Assembly (NCBI RefSeq): GCF_010645065.1
Contig: NZ_JAADZW010000019.1
Coordinates: forward strand, 1 to 64,000
Length of the DNA stretch: 64,000 bases
Source of the DNA: Flavobacterium fluviatile
GTDB taxonomy: Bacteria; Bacteroidota; Bacteroidia; Flavobacteriales; Flavobacteriaceae
Reading direction: 5' to 3'
Numbering within the stretch: the stretch's first letter is position 1; each line of letters opens with the position of its first letter. A program made the translations under genes and the position numbers. Positions 1 to 7,999 of this stretch are shown piece after piece. Under the pieces are notes generated by a model. It ran no database searches. It saw only the letters and a program-made list of their open reading frames with translations, and had not been told where the DNA came from.

Positions 1-20
1 GAAGTTTCCTCTCGGTCATA

Positions 21-28
21 CAAATATA
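21..28 (-). promoter_or_regulatory. Possible -7 promoter element reading off the left edge
   Basis: On the minus strand these bases read TATATTTG, a full match to the Bacteroidota -7 consensus TAnnTTTG. It points leftwards to a gene outside the window. An ATG lies at 19-17, but it is so close to the box that transcription would start at or after it, so this may not be the true start codon. No -33 TTG was found at the right distance. Confidence 0.35.
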
Positions 29-102
29 AAAAAAATAGTAAAATAAATTAGGAACTAAAGATAGTACCTAGGACACTGTTGTCATCAGATGAATTTGAAC
101 GA

Positions 103-310
103 TTAAGTGATTTTTGTCTTTATAATTACTATTCCTCTTTAAAGCCTGATTTCCGTAAAGTGAAGTTGCATTATTACCTTTTAAAACCTGTATTTCTTCA
201 ATATCGTTCGGATTGTTTAGAAAATTGTTTTGAATTAATAATGACGCCATCTAAAACATACAAAGGCTCCAGTGTTTCTAAAATGCAATTATTTTTTGTG
301 TTTCTCTGTA
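103..310 (-). pseudogene. Decayed TonB-receptor plug-like domain remnant
   Basis: Three minus-strand frames read in succession give the hallmarks of a Bacteroidota TonB plug domain. The first frame reads EPLYVLDGVIINSK (about 290-225). The second reads NPNDIEEIQVLKG followed by NATSLYGNQA (about 215-135). The third reads GIVIIKTKIT and then a stop at 105-103, like the usual NGVxIITTK end of the domain. Two frameshifts separate the segments, and no start codon heads the first. It was probably the C-terminal plug domain of a larger protein, such as an M56/BlaR1-type peptidase or a carboxypeptidase-regulatory-like protein, or else a receptor fragment. The short frame at 68-250 is only part of it. 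Confidence 0.6.
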
Positions 311-340
311 AAATTTTTGCGAATGTTTGTGTTATAATTT

Positions 341-381
341 TATCGCAAAGATTCGCAAAGAAATTCGCAAAGGGCGCAAAG
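341..381. repeat. CGCAAAG short repeat cluster
   Basis: Four copies of CGCAAAG start at 344, 354, 366 and 375, spaced 9-12 bases apart, just after the stop codon of the minus-strand gene at 395. The cluster codes for nothing recognisable. It resembles other low-complexity intergenic repeats in this window. Confidence 0.5.
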
Positions 382-394
382 CGAAATTTTATAT

Positions 395-1231
395 TTATTT
401 AATTGGCAATGTCAATTTAAAAATCTTTGTTTCTAATAAATCTGTATCATTGTCATCGCAAAGCAGAAACTCGATTTTATTATTTTCTTTTTTATAAAGT
501 GTCAAACCTTCAAATTTATTGGTCGAAGTGATTTTTTGGGTAAAATCGATTTTCATGGTTTTAAGATCGATGCGGCCAATGAAACTTCCCAGAACTTCGC
601 CGTCATCGTAGGTTGATTTGGTGTCCTCGGCCGTAGAAAGGAAATAGATTTTGTCTTCGACTAAAACAGCATCTGTAAAACTGGAACGGACTCCTTTTAT
701 TTTTGGCAGTTTGTAATTGACAGAAATCAGGGCAAATTCTTCTCCAAGATTTTTGGCGTGAATCGTAAAAATGGTGTTTTTGTTTGAGATTCCGTTTCCG
801 CGGTTGAATAAATACCAGTTTTCTCCATCAAAAACAGCGCCTTCCAGATTGAAGTCTTCCGATTTTATTTTTCCGAAGTTTTGCATCAAAGCATATAAAT
901 CGACCAGATTGTTTTTTTGTAAGACGGTCTTTGATTTCAGATCAAATTCAATCATTTTGTTGCGGTTTTCAGTTGATCCGGAACCAAAAATATAGAGCGT
1001 ATCGTTATGATGCGACAACGATTCAAAATCAGGTTTTATGTTTTTCGGAATATTTTGCGTTGGATTGTCAATTAAAGCATGCTGGCTTAACTGTTGATTC
1101 TGCATATTGTATTCGTACAAAAATCCGCTGTTGTCGCCAATAACATAAAGTGAGTCGTTATTGAAGAATAATCCGGATGCTGAGCCGATTCCGATGATTT
1201 GAAATAATATTTCTAATGTGAATTTTTCCAT
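395..1231 (-). CDS. DUF6929-type beta-propeller protein
   Basis: A 278-residue protein with repeated short blade-like segments of the kind DSLYVIGDNSG, DTLYIFGSGS, NWYLFNRGNG and DKIYFLSTAED. This suggests a beta-propeller. Overall it resembles the DUF6929 family common in Flavobacteria (recalled, not searched). No signal peptide is visible, so it is probably cytoplasmic. Function is unknown; asparagine- and aspartate-rich blades could bind a phosphorylated or metal-bound ligand, but that is a guess. It stands alone, convergent with the plug remnant and divergent from the polyphosphate kinase gene. The only start with good context is the ATG at 1231. Confidence 0.65.
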   Translation of the reverse strand: MEKFTLEILFQIIGIGSASGLFFNNDSLYVIGDNSGFLYEYNMQNQQLSQHALIDNPTQNIPKNIKPDFESLSHHNDTLYIFGSGSTENRNKMIEFDLKSKTVLQKNNLVDLYALMQNFGKIKSEDFNLEGAVFDGENWYLFNRGNGISNKNTIFTIHAKNLGEEFALISVNYKLPKIKGVRSSFTDAVLVEDKIYFLSTAEDTKSTYDDGEVLGSFIGRIDLKTMKIDFTQKITSTNKFEGLTLYKKENNKIEFLLCDDNDTDLLETKIFKLTLPIK

Positions 1232-1259
1232 GAAGATGTTGTTTTGAAAACGAATGCCT

Positions 1260-1338
1260 AGCCCTGATAGAAGTGAAAATCCTTTTGCTCCGCTTCTTTA
1301 GCGGGGTAAAAGATTGTAACGGATAGCAGGAATATGCT
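1260..1338. repeat. REP-like stem-loop element, copy A
   Basis: The element begins AGCCCTGATAGAAGTG, passes through a core ATCCTTTTG ... GGGGTAAAAGAT, and ends near GGATAGCAGG ... GCT. A second element at 19171-19288 has the same order: AGCCCCGAT, then TTCTTTTG with a hairpin and AAAAGATAAAG, then AGCGGGATTAGCT. Two diverged copies in 64 kb suggest a dispersed intergenic family. Copy A lies between two divergent genes. Confidence 0.5.
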
Positions 1339-1462
1339 TCGTAAAAATAGTATATTTATGATATAAATTTTTGAAATATGAAATCGTCACTGACAAAATC
1401 CTTGTAAAAACAAAACAATCAGGCGATAAAGTATATTAACATAACAAATAAAATTGAGACCT

Positions 1463-2341
1463 ATGCAATCAATAAACCCGAATGATTTTAAAGTTACAGC
1501 TAAAATAAAGTTAGCAAAGATTCCGACTTTGCTTGATATTGAAGCAACCGAAGACGAAAAAGAAGAAAAGTTAGATAAGGTGAGATCAAAATTGAGCGAT
1601 TTGCAGGATGTCATGTATTCGCACAATAAATATGGTGTTTTAATTTGCCTGCAGGGAATGGACACTTCCGGAAAAGACAGTCTTATCAGGGAAGTATTTA
1701 AAGAATTTAATCCGCGTGGAATGGTAGTGCATAGTTTTAAAACGCCAAATTCCACCGAATTGGAACATGATTATTTGTGGCGACATTATATTGCATTGCC
1801 GGAAAAAGGGAAGTTTGCCATTTTTAACCGTACGCATTACGAGAACGTTTTGGTAACGCGAGTGCATCCTGAGTATATTTTGGCGGAGAATTTACCGGGG
1901 ATTAATTCGGTTGAAGATATTAAGCCGAATTTCTGGAAAAAAAGAATTGAGCAAATCAATAATTTTGAAAAACACATAGCTGAAAATGGAACGATTGTCA
2001 TAAAGTTTTTTATGCATCTGAGCAAAGAGGAGCAAAGACACCGATTATTACGCCGTCTTGAAGAAGGAAAACACAACTGGAAATTTTCGCCGGGTGACCT
2101 GAAAGAACGTGAACACTGGGATGACTACCAAAAATATTATGAAGAAGCGATTAATCATACTTCTACAAGCCACGCGCCATGGTATGTGGTGCCTGCAGAT
2201 GACAAAGATATGGCACGCTATATTGTAGCCAAAATTATCTGGGAAGAAATGCAAAAATATACCGATATTAAAGAACCAGAGCTGGATGACGAAATTAAGG
2301 CGAATATTGAAATGTATAAAAACGTTCTTAGAAAGAAGTAA
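1463..2341 (+). CDS. PPK2-family polyphosphate:nucleotide phosphotransferase
   Basis: A 292-residue cytoplasmic kinase of the PPK2 family, which moves phosphate between inorganic polyphosphate and nucleotides. Visible motifs are the P-loop GMDTSGKDS at about 65-73, a lid region with FNRTHYENVLVTR at about 121-133, and the RRLEEGKHNWKFSPGDLKER segment typical of the family. One-domain length and sequence style suggest the class able to phosphorylate AMP and possibly ADP; this is inferred. The frame is open from a TTG at 1454, but the ATG at 1463 gives the usual family N-terminus. It is monocistronic, with a stem-loop terminator 22 bases downstream. Confidence 0.85.
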   Translation: MQSINPNDFKVTAKIKLAKIPTLLDIEATEDEKEEKLDKVRSKLSDLQDVMYSHNKYGVLICLQGMDTSGKDSLIREVFKEFNPRGMVVHSFKTPNSTELEHDYLWRHYIALPEKGKFAIFNRTHYENVLVTRVHPEYILAENLPGINSVEDIKPNFWKKRIEQINNFEKHIAENGTIVIKFFMHLSKEEQRHRLLRRLEEGKHNWKFSPGDLKEREHWDDYQKYYEEAINHTSTSHAPWYVVPADDKDMARYIVAKIIWEEMQKYTDIKEPELDDEIKANIEMYKNVLRKK

Positions 2342-2363
2342 TATTTTGTCCTATTAAAAAACT

Positions 2364-2396
2364 AAACCCGACAGAGTGAGAAATCCTGTCGGGTTT
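2364..2396. terminator. Bidirectional intrinsic terminator
   Basis: An 11-bp perfect stem, AAACCCGACAG / CTGTCGGGTTT, with an 11-base loop between two convergent genes. On the minus strand it is followed by TTTTTT; on the plus strand by a short TTTT. It can serve both the kinase gene and the outer-membrane gene. Confidence 0.85.
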
Positions 2397-2433
2397 TACC
2401 AAAAAAAAAATAAAAATAACTCGAATTTATATT

Positions 2434-2949
2434 TTACAATTCAAAACCGTAAGCTAAACGAAGCCCAATCTGATTGGTGTTGAATTTGTCATAGTCTTCA
2501 TAACGTAAGCTAATGTCGAAATGTTTTGTAGCGTATCCGATACTTGGAGCCCATAAAAGTGAGGTTTCATTATAACCATTCGTTACTGCGAAACCAGCAC
2601 CGATTTCTCCCATAACATAAAACTGGTCTTCCCAAAAGAAAGCTTTAAAACCCGCTTTTGCAGGAATAAAACCTAAATCCGGAACATCATCCCCTACAAA
2701 TAAATTAGTAAAACCTGTTGTAAGAGTTAAAGAAGTTCTTTTAGATAAATCATACTGAAGTCTTACATCCCCTCCAAGTGCAAAGTCATAATCGTCACCA
2801 TCTGTTGGAATTCCGCCAGTTACTCCAAATCCTAATTTGAATTTTTGATCGTAGTTATCGCTATCTGTCATTTGAGCAGATGTTGTTGTCGTGTATACCA
2901 TTGCAATTGCTGCAAAAAATAGGGTTCTGATGTTTTTTAAATTTTTCAT
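2434..2949 (-). CDS. Small outer-membrane beta-barrel protein
   Basis: A 171-residue secreted protein. Residues 1-25 form a signal peptide (basic MKNLKNIR, hydrophobic core, cleavage after TTTSAQ). The rest alternates polar and hydrophobic residues and is rich in Gly and aromatics, with segments such as FKLGFGVTGG, FYVMGEIGAGF and FDISLRYEDY, and it ends in AYGFEL. This fits an eight-strand barrel of the OmpW/OmpA-like porin type. Ligand and role are unknown. It is a single gene between a terminator and a long AT-rich upstream region. Confidence 0.7.
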   Translation of the reverse strand: MKNLKNIRTLFFAAIAMVYTTTTSAQMTDSDNYDQKFKLGFGVTGGIPTDGDDYDFALGGDVRLQYDLSKRTSLTLTTGFTNLFVGDDVPDLGFIPAKAGFKAFFWEDQFYVMGEIGAGFAVTNGYNETSLLWAPSIGYATKHFDISLRYEDYDKFNTNQIGLRLAYGFEL

Positions 2950-3245
2950 GCGTGTATTTTTTTTAATTACTATGTTGTAAAAGTAGTTTTGCAGTATTGG
3001 TAAGTAGTTATATAATTTTTAAAAATCGTTACATAATGTGAAGATTGTTAAAATTCCGATAGGGTTGTATTAGTTGGGAAGCCTTGATTTTATTGGACTT
3101 TTAGATGTGTAAACATAAAAAAAAGGAATAAGATTTTAATATAAATGTTTAATTAAAATGTTAAAATAACTGTAAGTGTTTTTTACTTTGTTTAAAGTAG
3201 AATCTATTAAAATTGAATATTTCAGCAGAATCCAAAGCATCTGGC

Positions 3246-3253
3246 TATCTTTG
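3246..3253 (+). promoter_or_regulatory. -7 element for the MATE gene
   Basis: TATCTTTG is a full match to TAnnTTTG. No TTG lies at the expected distance upstream. It places the transcript start near 3260, downstream of the TTG at 3213 that would otherwise head the frame, so the GTG at 3273 is preferred as start codon. Confidence 0.55.
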
Positions 3254-3272
3254 CAAACTAAAAAGGTATAAA

Positions 3273-4643
3273 GTGAATTTAAAGCAGTACACAAAAGAGT
3301 TTTCCTATAATTTAAGACTTGCATATCCGGTTATTTTAGGGATGGTAGGACATAATTTAATAGGTATGGTTGATAATATCATGGTGGGTAAATTAGGAAG
3401 TACCGAATTAGCGGCAGTTTCTTTAGGAAATAGTATGATTTTTATTGCAATGTCTCTGGGAATTGGATTTTCTACAGCTATAACACCTATCGTGGCCGAA
3501 GGAGATGCTGAGAAAAATGACAATAAAATCCGTTCTGCCTTTCACCATGGTTTGTTTTTGTGTACTATTTTAGGGTTAATGCTTTTTGGGTTAATTGTTT
3601 TGGCGAAGCCAATTATGGAAATGCTGCACCAGCCTGAGGAAGTTATTGCGCTTGCCAAACCTTATCTTGACTGGGTTGCTTTCTCCCTAATTCCGTTAAT
3701 AATGTATCAGGGCTATAAACAATTTGCAGACGGATTATCACTGACCAAATATTCAATGTACGCCATGGTAATGGCAAATGTGCTTCACGTAGGGATGAAT
3801 TATGTTTTGATTTACGGAATCTGGATTTTTCCGAAGATGGGAATTATTGGAGCTGCTATAGGAACTGTGATTTCAAGAATATTTTTGGTGATGTTTATGC
3901 ACATTATGCTGTCCAGAAGAAATGACCTTAAAAAGTTCTTTAAAGATTTCAGTTTTGAGGAAATTAAAAAAGAAACCGTACAAAAAATAATAAGTATTGG
4001 TTTTCCTTCGGCTATGCAGATGCTTTTTGAGGTAGTATTGTTTACGGCTTCTATCTGGCTATGCGGAAATATAGGCAGAACAAGTCAGGCGGCCAATCAA
4101 ATCGCCCTGAGCCTGGCTTCGATGACTTTTATGTTTGCAATGGGATTAAGTGTTACTTCTATGATCAGGGTGAGTAATCAGAGAGGTCTGCAGGATTATA
4201 AAAAGTTAGTTATCGTGGCACGTTCCATTTTTTTGCTTGCAATTATTATAGAAAGTGTTTTTGCTGTTTTGTTTGTGGTCTTCCATCAATTCCTGCCACA
4301 TATCTTTTTGAATATGGAAAACACTATACAGCTTACAGATAATACAGAGGTTATTGCGATTGCTTCTAAATTATTATTGATTGCAGCAGTTTTTCAGATT
4401 TCCGATGGGATTCAGGTAGTAGTGCTGGGCGCATTACGCGGATTGCAGGATGTAAAAATTCCTATGTATATTACATTTGTAGCCTATTGGATTATTGGTT
4501 TTCCTGTTTCGTATTATTTAGCAGAATATACTCCCTTGAAAGCAGCGGGGGTATGGATAGGACTTTTGGCAGGACTAACTTCAGCAGCACTTTTGCTCTA
4601 CATCCGCTTTAATTACTTAACTAAAAAATTAATCAACAATTAA
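3273..4643 (+). CDS. MATE-family multidrug/cation antiporter
   Basis: A 456-residue inner-membrane transporter with about twelve hydrophobic helices. The N-terminal region NLRLAYPVILGMVGHNLIGM and the following VDNIMVGKLG are characteristic of the NorM/DinF branch, which exports drugs or metabolites using Na+ or H+ gradients. The duplicated half begins near IISIGFPSAMQMLFE. The start is set at the GTG at 3273 because a -7 box lies at 3246-3253 and homologues begin MNLxQYTKEF. The substrate cannot be read from the sequence. A small acidic protein gene follows, with its own promoter-like box. Confidence 0.9.
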   Translation: MNLKQYTKEFSYNLRLAYPVILGMVGHNLIGMVDNIMVGKLGSTELAAVSLGNSMIFIAMSLGIGFSTAITPIVAEGDAEKNDNKIRSAFHHGLFLCTILGLMLFGLIVLAKPIMEMLHQPEEVIALAKPYLDWVAFSLIPLIMYQGYKQFADGLSLTKYSMYAMVMANVLHVGMNYVLIYGIWIFPKMGIIGAAIGTVISRIFLVMFMHIMLSRRNDLKKFFKDFSFEEIKKETVQKIISIGFPSAMQMLFEVVLFTASIWLCGNIGRTSQAANQIALSLASMTFMFAMGLSVTSMIRVSNQRGLQDYKKLVIVARSIFLLAIIIESVFAVLFVVFHQFLPHIFLNMENTIQLTDNTEVIAIASKLLLIAAVFQISDGIQVVVLGALRGLQDVKIPMYITFVAYWIIGFPVSYYLAEYTPLKAAGVWIGLLAGLTSAALLLYIRFNYLTKKLINN

Positions 4644-4654
4644 CTTCAAATAAC

Positions 4655-4662
4655 TACATTTG
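4655..4662 (+). promoter_or_regulatory. -7 element for the small acidic protein gene
   Basis: TACATTTG matches TAnnTTTG fully and lies 22 bases before the ATG at 4685. No clear -33 TTG was seen. Confidence 0.45.
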
Positions 4663-4684
4663 GAGCTTTTAAAATTAAATTATT

Positions 4685-4912
4685 ATGGAATTACCTAAAT
4701 TTTTACTTGGAGACAATACTGATTTTCCCGACGATATTTTTATCATACACCTTGATTATCCAAGATTTATCATCAACCTGAAAGATGATGAGGTAGAATT
4801 TCTGGAAGAGGCAGAAGATCTTGATGAAGCCGAATTAAATGCAGAAATGGAAGGCTTAATCGAAAAAGCAAATGATTTTTACGACCGTGAAATAAACCGT
4901 TACGAAGAGTAA
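4685..4912 (+). CDS. Small acidic conserved hypothetical protein
   Basis: A 75-residue protein with no signal peptide or membrane segment. It is strongly acidic in the second half (EVEFLEEAEDLDEAELNAEMEG), which looks like one or two amphipathic helices after a short strand-rich start (PDDIFIIHLDYPRFIINL). I recognise it only as the sort of small protein conserved in Flavobacteria; no function is known to me. It follows the MATE gene but has its own -7 box. Confidence 0.7.
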   Translation: MELPKFLLGDNTDFPDDIFIIHLDYPRFIINLKDDEVEFLEEAEDLDEAELNAEMEGLIEKANDFYDREINRYEE

Positions 4913-4990
4913 AAATGCGCTCCAGTGCGTCTCTACCGGGCAAAATCAAGTTATGTAATGAAAAAATTGCGTTTTTTGAACCCGTTTTAA

Positions 4991-5110
4991 ATTTATTTTA
5001 ATCGGATTTCGGATCACTACTTTAAGCAGGATGTTTTCATTTTTAAAGACAAAGTAGTTGATACACAAAATTTCTGGTATATTTTTCCAATCGGTCTTCG
5101 AATGGAATAA
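4991..5110 (+). pseudogene. Possible C-terminal remnant of an outer-membrane protein
   Basis: The 4913-5253 gap has no complete gene. Within it, 39 open codons without any start end in ...TQNFWYIFPIGLRME and a stop. The alternating aromatic end looks like the last strand of a barrel protein, and a good terminator follows at 5133, as expected after a gene. The upstream part is missing. It could also be chance coding in AT-rich DNA. Nothing else is seen in this gap. Confidence 0.3.
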
Positions 5111-5132
5111 TTTGCGTCTCATTTTGATAATG

Positions 5133-5171
5133 AAAGCTGCTTAGATGAAAATTCTTCTTAGCAGCTTTTTT
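5133..5171 (+). terminator. Intrinsic terminator
   Basis: A nine-bp stem AAAGCTGCT / AGCAGCTTT followed by six T. No intact plus-strand gene ends just before it; the closest candidate is the remnant ending at 5110. Confidence 0.7.
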
Positions 5172-5253
5172 GTTTTTAATTTTTTTTACATCCGGACAGG
5201 TAACAAAAAATAAAGTTTGTTTATCTATTGTAAAATATTAAAACGTAATCAAA

Positions 5254-5481
5254 ATGAAAAATTTTAAAAAAGCAATTTTTACAATGGCATTCGTATTGTG
5301 CTTAACAAACGTAAAGGCTCAGGATACTAAAAATCTAAAAGAAAAAGCGGCAAAATCCAATTCGGGCTCAGAGTTGAAAACTACTTTAGAACCGCAGGTT
5401 CCAACTGCTGTTGCATCAGATAAAAGACGTTTGAAAACGAAACATGATACTGCTAAGAATTCAGTAGGCAATATCCGTTGA
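5254..5481 (+). CDS. Small secreted hypothetical protein
   Basis: A 75-residue protein with a clear signal peptide (MKNFKKAIFTMAFVLCLTNVKA, cleavage before QDTKN). The mature part of about 53 residues is rich in Lys, Ser and Thr, lacks cysteine and looks disordered. No family is recognised. It has a good ATG in AT-rich context and stands alone, facing meaB. Confidence 0.55.
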   Translation: MKNFKKAIFTMAFVLCLTNVKAQDTKNLKEKAAKSNSGSELKTTLEPQVPTAVASDKRRLKTKHDTAKNSVGNIR

Positions 5482-5516
5482 AAGCAAAAAGTTTTCTATA
5501 CTAAAAATAGAAAGGG

Positions 5517-6605
5517 TTATATTTTTTTGTACGTATCCAATAATAACTGAGCGGCAGCAAAAGGTGATATTTCATTATTCTGCACCGCTTTTTTTATTTG
5601 TTCCAATTTTCCAATAATTTCAGGCTTATTATAAAAGTTTGATTTCAATTGTTCATCAATGGTTTCCATCATCCAGAATTGATTCTGCTCTTTTCGTTTT
5701 ACTTCAAAATAACCGGTTTGATTGATCAATTCAAAATATTCTGAAATAATATTCCAAACTTCTGAAATTCCTTCTTTGGAAATAGCACTGCAAGTTGTAA
5801 CTTTTGGCTGCCAGGCTGATTTTTTAGAAGGAAATAAATACAGGGCTCTGTTAAATTCAACTTTGGCTACGTTTGCTTTTTTGATATTGTCACCGTCAGC
5901 TTTGTTGATGACAATGGCATCGGCCATTTCCATAATGCCGCGCTTGATTCCCTGAAGTTCGTCACCGGCACCAGAAATTTTAAGTAATAAAAAGAAGTCA
6001 ACCATGCTATGTACAGCCGTTTCGCTCTGTCCAACTCCAACAGTTTCAATAATGATGGTATCAAAACCGGCTGCCTCACAAAGGATAATCGATTCACGGG
6101 TTTTTCTGGCTACACCACCTAAAGTTTCTCCTGAAGCGCTAGGTCTGATAAAAGCATTTTCGTCTTTTACCAAATCTTCCATTCGGGTTTTATCCCCTAA
6201 AATGCTGCCGTGTGAAAGAGAGCTGCTGGGATCAACGGCCAAAACAGCAACTTTTTTCCCTGATTGAGTCAGGAAAGTTCCAAAAGCCTCAATAAAAGTG
6301 CTTTTTCCAACACCCGGTACACCAGTAATTCCTATTCGAATAGATTTATTGGCTTTCGGAAGACATGCTCTAATAACTTCATTTGCTTTTTCAGTGTGTT
6401 CAGGATTCGTGCTTTCGATTAAAGTTATGGCCCGGCTTAAGGCTGTGCGGTTTCCGGAAAGTATTCCTGAAATCAGTTCTTCGGCAGATGGCTGTTGCCT
6501 GCGTTTGTTTTTAATTTGGCTGATAGCCGATGCATTGGTGATTTCGGGAGATGAAATTCCAGCTTTTTCGTTTAAACTGCCGGCATGCTTATTTGAACTT
6601 GACAA
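5517..6605 (-). CDS. meaB: Methylmalonyl-CoA mutase chaperone GTPase MeaB
   Basis: A 362-residue G3E-family P-loop GTPase that protects and reloads adenosylcobalamin-dependent methylmalonyl-CoA mutase. Visible motifs are the P-loop GVPGVGKST at 95-103, AVDPSSSLSHGSILGDKTRM at about 123-142, the switch segment ETVGVGQSE at about 187-195 and the guanine-specificity motif NKAD at 234-237. The long N-terminal extension and C-terminal helices are normal for MeaB. The mutase is not in the window, but a PduO-type cob(I)alamin adenosyltransferase is (31824-32393), so both support functions for a B12-dependent mutase are present. Confidence 0.92.
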   Translation of the reverse strand: MSSSNKHAGSLNEKAGISSPEITNASAISQIKNKRRQQPSAEELISGILSGNRTALSRAITLIESTNPEHTEKANEVIRACLPKANKSIRIGITGVPGVGKSTFIEAFGTFLTQSGKKVAVLAVDPSSSLSHGSILGDKTRMEDLVKDENAFIRPSASGETLGGVARKTRESIILCEAAGFDTIIIETVGVGQSETAVHSMVDFFLLLKISGAGDELQGIKRGIMEMADAIVINKADGDNIKKANVAKVEFNRALYLFPSKKSAWQPKVTTCSAISKEGISEVWNIISEYFELINQTGYFEVKRKEQNQFWMMETIDEQLKSNFYNKPEIIGKLEQIKKAVQNNEISPFAAAQLLLDTYKKI

Positions 6606-6746
6606 AATATTTTTTTTGATATTGTAAAAATACTGAAAACAAAAACAGTTTCAAAAAGTTAGTTAGCCACGACTTGACCGAAGGGACTGACGAAGTAATT
6701 ACACGAATTCCCTCCAATTTGTTAATCTCAAAAAGAGTAAAAAAAA

Positions 6747-6854
6747 TGCCACGAATTCACGAATGTTCTTTAAATAAACTTTATCTAATGTTATTCGAAT
6801 TAATTCGAAAAAATAATCTCATAAATTTTAAAAACAAATCGTGAATTCGTGGCA
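6747..6854. repeat. Long imperfect palindrome (REP/MITE-like)
   Basis: A 108-base element with perfect 16-base terminal inverted repeats (TGCCACGAATTCACGA at 6747-6762 and its complement at 6839-6854). At its centre is a 16-base perfect palindrome, TTCGAATTAATTCGAA (6794-6809). The intervening arms also pair imperfectly, so the whole element can form one hairpin. On the minus strand it is followed by eight T, so it may end the transcript of the gene stopping at 6873. Confidence 0.7.
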
Positions 6855-6872
6855 AAAAAACTTAAAATCTTT

Positions 6873-7514
6873 TTAATATGCAGCTGTAAATCTCACCTGA
6901 TGGTGTTTTGGAGTTTCTGTTTCATCAGCAATTGCAACTGCCAAATCTTCTACAGATAAAATACTTCTTTGTTCGTCATTAAAAACAGGATTTTCCAGAC
7001 CTAAGCGATATTTTCCGGTTCTTCCTGTTTTAGTGCCCTGATGCATTTCAAAAGCCGGACTAAAAAATGCCCAGTCCAGTTCCTTTTCTTCTTTAATAAT
7101 ATTCAGATAATGTCTTGCTGCATTGGCACCAGGGTAAATTTCTTTCGGGAAATCAGGCGTATCTACCGCCTGTAAGTCAGGAGCAACAAATAAACTGCCT
7201 GCACCGCCAATAGTGATGAAACGTTTTACACCGGATTTTTTTACAGCTTCCTGAATCGCTTGTGAACCTGCTAAAAAGTCATCATAAATATTTGGATTCG
7301 TCCATCCCGGATTATAAGCATTAATAACGGCATCATGACCTTTTAAAATTTCTGCTAATGCATCGACATTAGAAATATCAGCGGCTACCCAGGTCGCATT
7401 TGAGTTGTCTTTTGGAGTTCTGGCAATAGCCGTAATTTCATGTTTTCTGTCTGCTAATTCGTTCAAAATAGCTGTTCCAACGAAGCCTGTAGCTCCAATA
7501 AGTGCGATTTTCAT
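6873..7514 (-). CDS. NAD(P)H-binding oxidoreductase-like protein (YwnB-like)
   Basis: A 213-residue atypical short-chain dehydrogenase with one Rossmann domain. It has the nucleotide-binding motif GATGFVGTA at 7-15, the second-strand end AIAR, VAADISN, and the strand RFITIGGAGSLF. It lacks a clear YxxxK catalytic pair, as is usual in the NmrA-like/YwnB subgroup, whose substrates are mostly unknown. It lies 58 bases downstream of an Rrf2 regulator. The same pairing occurs in Bacillus subtilis ywnA/ywnB, so the regulator probably controls it. Confidence 0.8.
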   Translation of the reverse strand: MKIALIGATGFVGTAILNELADRKHEITAIARTPKDNSNATWVAADISNVDALAEILKGHDAVINAYNPGWTNPNIYDDFLAGSQAIQEAVKKSGVKRFITIGGAGSLFVAPDLQAVDTPDFPKEIYPGANAARHYLNIIKEEKELDWAFFSPAFEMHQGTKTGRTGKYRLGLENPVFNDEQRSILSVEDLAVAIADETETPKHHQVRFTAAY

Positions 7515-7572
7515 AATATATTAAATTTATTTAGTAATAAAAAAAGTTACAGTTTTGTATAAAAAAATAGTT

Positions 7573-7980
7573 TTAAAATTGAGCCGAAAAATCTTCAAGG
7601 GAAATACCCTCCAACTGCGAACATATTTTTTGGTTCATTTCTTTATATAAATCATCAAGGTTCTGATTGATTTTCTTTCCAACAGGGCAGTCCGGATTAG
7701 GCTGATTTTTGGCATACCCTAAACCGATATTTTCAAAAGTCATCTCAAATATTTCTTTAAGGGTAATATTAGCGGCGGCTTTAGATAATTTTGCACCTCC
7801 GTTTTTGCCTTCTTTGCTTTCTACAATATTGTGTGCTTTAAGGTTGGCAATTTCTTTTCTGACCAAAACGGGATTCAGGTTTATACTTCCTGCAATAAAC
7901 TCCGATGACAAATAATCATTCGGAAATTTAGTGAGCAAAGTTAAAATGTGAACCGATATGGCAAATTTACCTGAAAGCAT
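7573..7980 (-). CDS. Rrf2-family transcriptional regulator (YwnA-like)
   Basis: A 135-residue winged-helix regulator: FAISVHILTLL, then SEFIAGSINLNPVLVRKEI (recognition helix-turn-helix) and KEGKNGGAKLSK (wing). It has two cysteines (DCPVGKK and KICSQLE) but not the three-Cys iron-sulphur cluster pattern of IscR or NsrR. This fits the YwnA branch, which may sense through a single cysteine near PVG. It heads a two-gene unit with the NAD(P)H-binding protein. A TAAATTTG box lies just upstream. Confidence 0.85.
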   Translation of the reverse strand: MLSGKFAISVHILTLLTKFPNDYLSSEFIAGSINLNPVLVRKEIANLKAHNIVESKEGKNGGAKLSKAAANITLKEIFEMTFENIGLGYAKNQPNPDCPVGKKINQNLDDLYKEMNQKICSQLEGISLEDFSAQF

Positions 7981-7999
7981 ACTGTAATAAATTATGTTA

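Noticed and set aside
68..250. 60-residue complete small protein with plug motifs
   Set aside because: Its ATG falls inside the domain, and the preceding domain part is in another frame; it is a piece of a pseudogene rather than a whole gene.
79..402. 107-codon plus-strand frame over the left edge
   Set aside because: It lies antisense to the TonB-plug remnant and runs through the CGCAAAG repeats; composition and lack of any known motif suggest chance.
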